Positions 63,367-64,000 of a DNA stretch of 64,000 nt are shown one piece after another. The stretch spans positions 16,558-80,557 of the forward strand of contig JAEUSU010000012.1 in the NCBI GenBank assembly GCA_016788635.1, in the 5' to 3' direction. The notes under the pieces were generated by a model. That model worked only from the letters and a program-made list of their open reading frames with translations. It was not told where the DNA came from and ran no database searches. Position 1 is the first letter of the stretch, and each line of letters begins with the position of its first letter. Origin of the DNA: Flavobacteriales bacterium (GTDB lineage Bacteria > Bacteroidota > Bacteroidia > Flavobacteriales_F > PHOS-HE28). The position numbers and the translations under genes were made by a program.

Positions 63367-64000
63367 CTACTTCCTTGGATCGGTTACGGGGCGTGCCTCC
63401 AACTCCTCGATCGTCCTTCTCGCCGCCTCCAAGCGTACGCGATTGTTCTTCGATACGAGCATGTTGGTGATCAACTTCTCCATGCGGTGGTGCAGCGGGA
63501 TCAGCAGCCCGGCGATGGCGGCCATGCACATCAGCATCAAAATCGGCGAGTGGTTGGTGATCCTATCAAGGAACGGATGCAGCAACAGGTTGATGAACTC
63601 GAAGAAGAGCAGCAGCGCGATGAGCGAGAGGTTCTTGATGGCCCTCGCACCTACAATGGCTGTGCGGCTGAACACGAGCAGGAAAATGCCGAGCGTGATG
63701 ACGATGAGGGCGATGATACCGAACTGGATGTTCCGGGAGCGGGCGGCTGCGGCTTCTGTGCGCTGCTTGGCAACCTCCATATCCTTGAGCTGCTGCGCGA
63801 AAAGCTGGGTCTTCAGCTGACTGCGGTTCTGCGTGGCGATCACGCTGTCACGATAGTTGATGCAGAGCTTCGCGTAAACAAACGCGCTATCTGTCTCGCC
63901 GTTCGCGTTGAACGCATCGGCCAAGGCTTCAGCCGATTTCTCCAGCAGGTTCGGGTTGCGGACCCCCTCTGCTGAGCTGAAACCCAACTGCGCGATGGCC
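63367..64000 (-). CDS. TPR/three-transmembrane protein, tandem paralogue 3 (partial)
   Basis: The 5' end lies beyond the window; the visible 211 codons include the end of the TPR region (ALADAFNANGETDSAFVYAKLCINYRDSV), the coiled coil and the shared three-helix module plus coil. The protein start is not seen. The DNA of the module is near-identical to paralogue 2, including synonymous sites over long stretches such as 63594-63645 against 62154-62205. Confidence 0.85.
   Translation of the reverse strand, partial: AIAQLGFSSAEGVRNPNLLEKSAEALADAFNANGETDSAFVYAKLCINYRDSVIATQNRSQLKTQLFAQQLKDMEVAKQRTEAAAARSRNIQFGIIALIVITLGIFLLVFSRTAIVGARAIKNLSLIALLLFFEFINLLLHPFLDRITNHSPILMLMCMAAIAGLLIPLHHRMEKLITNMLVSKNNRVRLEAARRTIEELEARPVTDPRK

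Overview
The window is chromosomal DNA of a high-GC member of the Bacteroidota, most likely Flavobacteriales-like. Four things support this. Several proteins end in type IX secretion (T9SS) type A sorting domains. The TonB-dependent receptors carry N-terminal carboxypeptidase-regulatory-like domains. The gldA, gldF and gldG gliding-motility ABC genes are present. Many genes have a Bacteroidota TAnnTTTG -7 promoter element close to the start codon instead of a clear Shine-Dalgarno sequence. I found no rRNA, tRNA, CRISPR array, insertion sequence or prophage.

Layout. 0-6 kb: a TonB receptor with a large secreted T9SS partner, cut by the left edge. 6-12.4 kb: a secreted basic protein, a degenerate Rieske-fold lipoprotein, ahcY, a GGGP synthase, a methyltransferase and a TPR-adenylate cyclase. 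12.4-23.4 kb: secreted T9SS proteins, a TonB receptor behind a TPP riboswitch, a HEPN/MNT pair, a NadR-like kinase, a lycopene-cyclase-like protein, a ribF-LRR-pnuC operon and a metallo-beta-lactamase hydrolase. 23.5-33 kb: a secreted zinc metallopeptidase, a LamG protein and a gldA-gldF-gldG-DUF4340-GCS2-like operon. 33-44 kb: metK, a four-helix-bundle gene between 7-bp repeat arrays, rplU-rpmA, then serS followed by a dense run through rsmA, mgtE, a 2-hydroxyacid dehydrogenase and a glycerophosphodiesterase. 44-48 kb: a metB-hom-lysC operon behind a SAM-I riboswitch. 48-56 kb: a GNAT acetyltransferase, fbp, a second adenylate cyclase and mfd. 56-64 kb: an accessory-looking stretch with a beta-barrel protein, a serine hydrolase, an AraC regulator, a Bro-N protein and a tandem family of TPR/three-helix membrane proteins, plus a decayed remnant of a further copy.

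How the genes work together. The methionine/SAM cycle is well represented: the SAM-riboswitch operon makes methionine precursors, metK makes SAM and ahcY removes S-adenosylhomocysteine. A cofactor-uptake theme runs from 13 to 22.5 kb: the TPP-controlled outer-membrane receptor, the PnuC-family permease, the NadR-like kinase and RibF. The exact PnuC substrate (nicotinamide riboside, thiamin or riboflavin) cannot be settled from sequence reading alone.

The least explained features are the tandem TPR/three-helix proteins with near-identical C-terminal modules, short intergenic repeats that bracket single genes (ahcY and the four-helix-bundle gene), and short repeat-derived in-frame insertions inside mfd and an adenylate cyclase.
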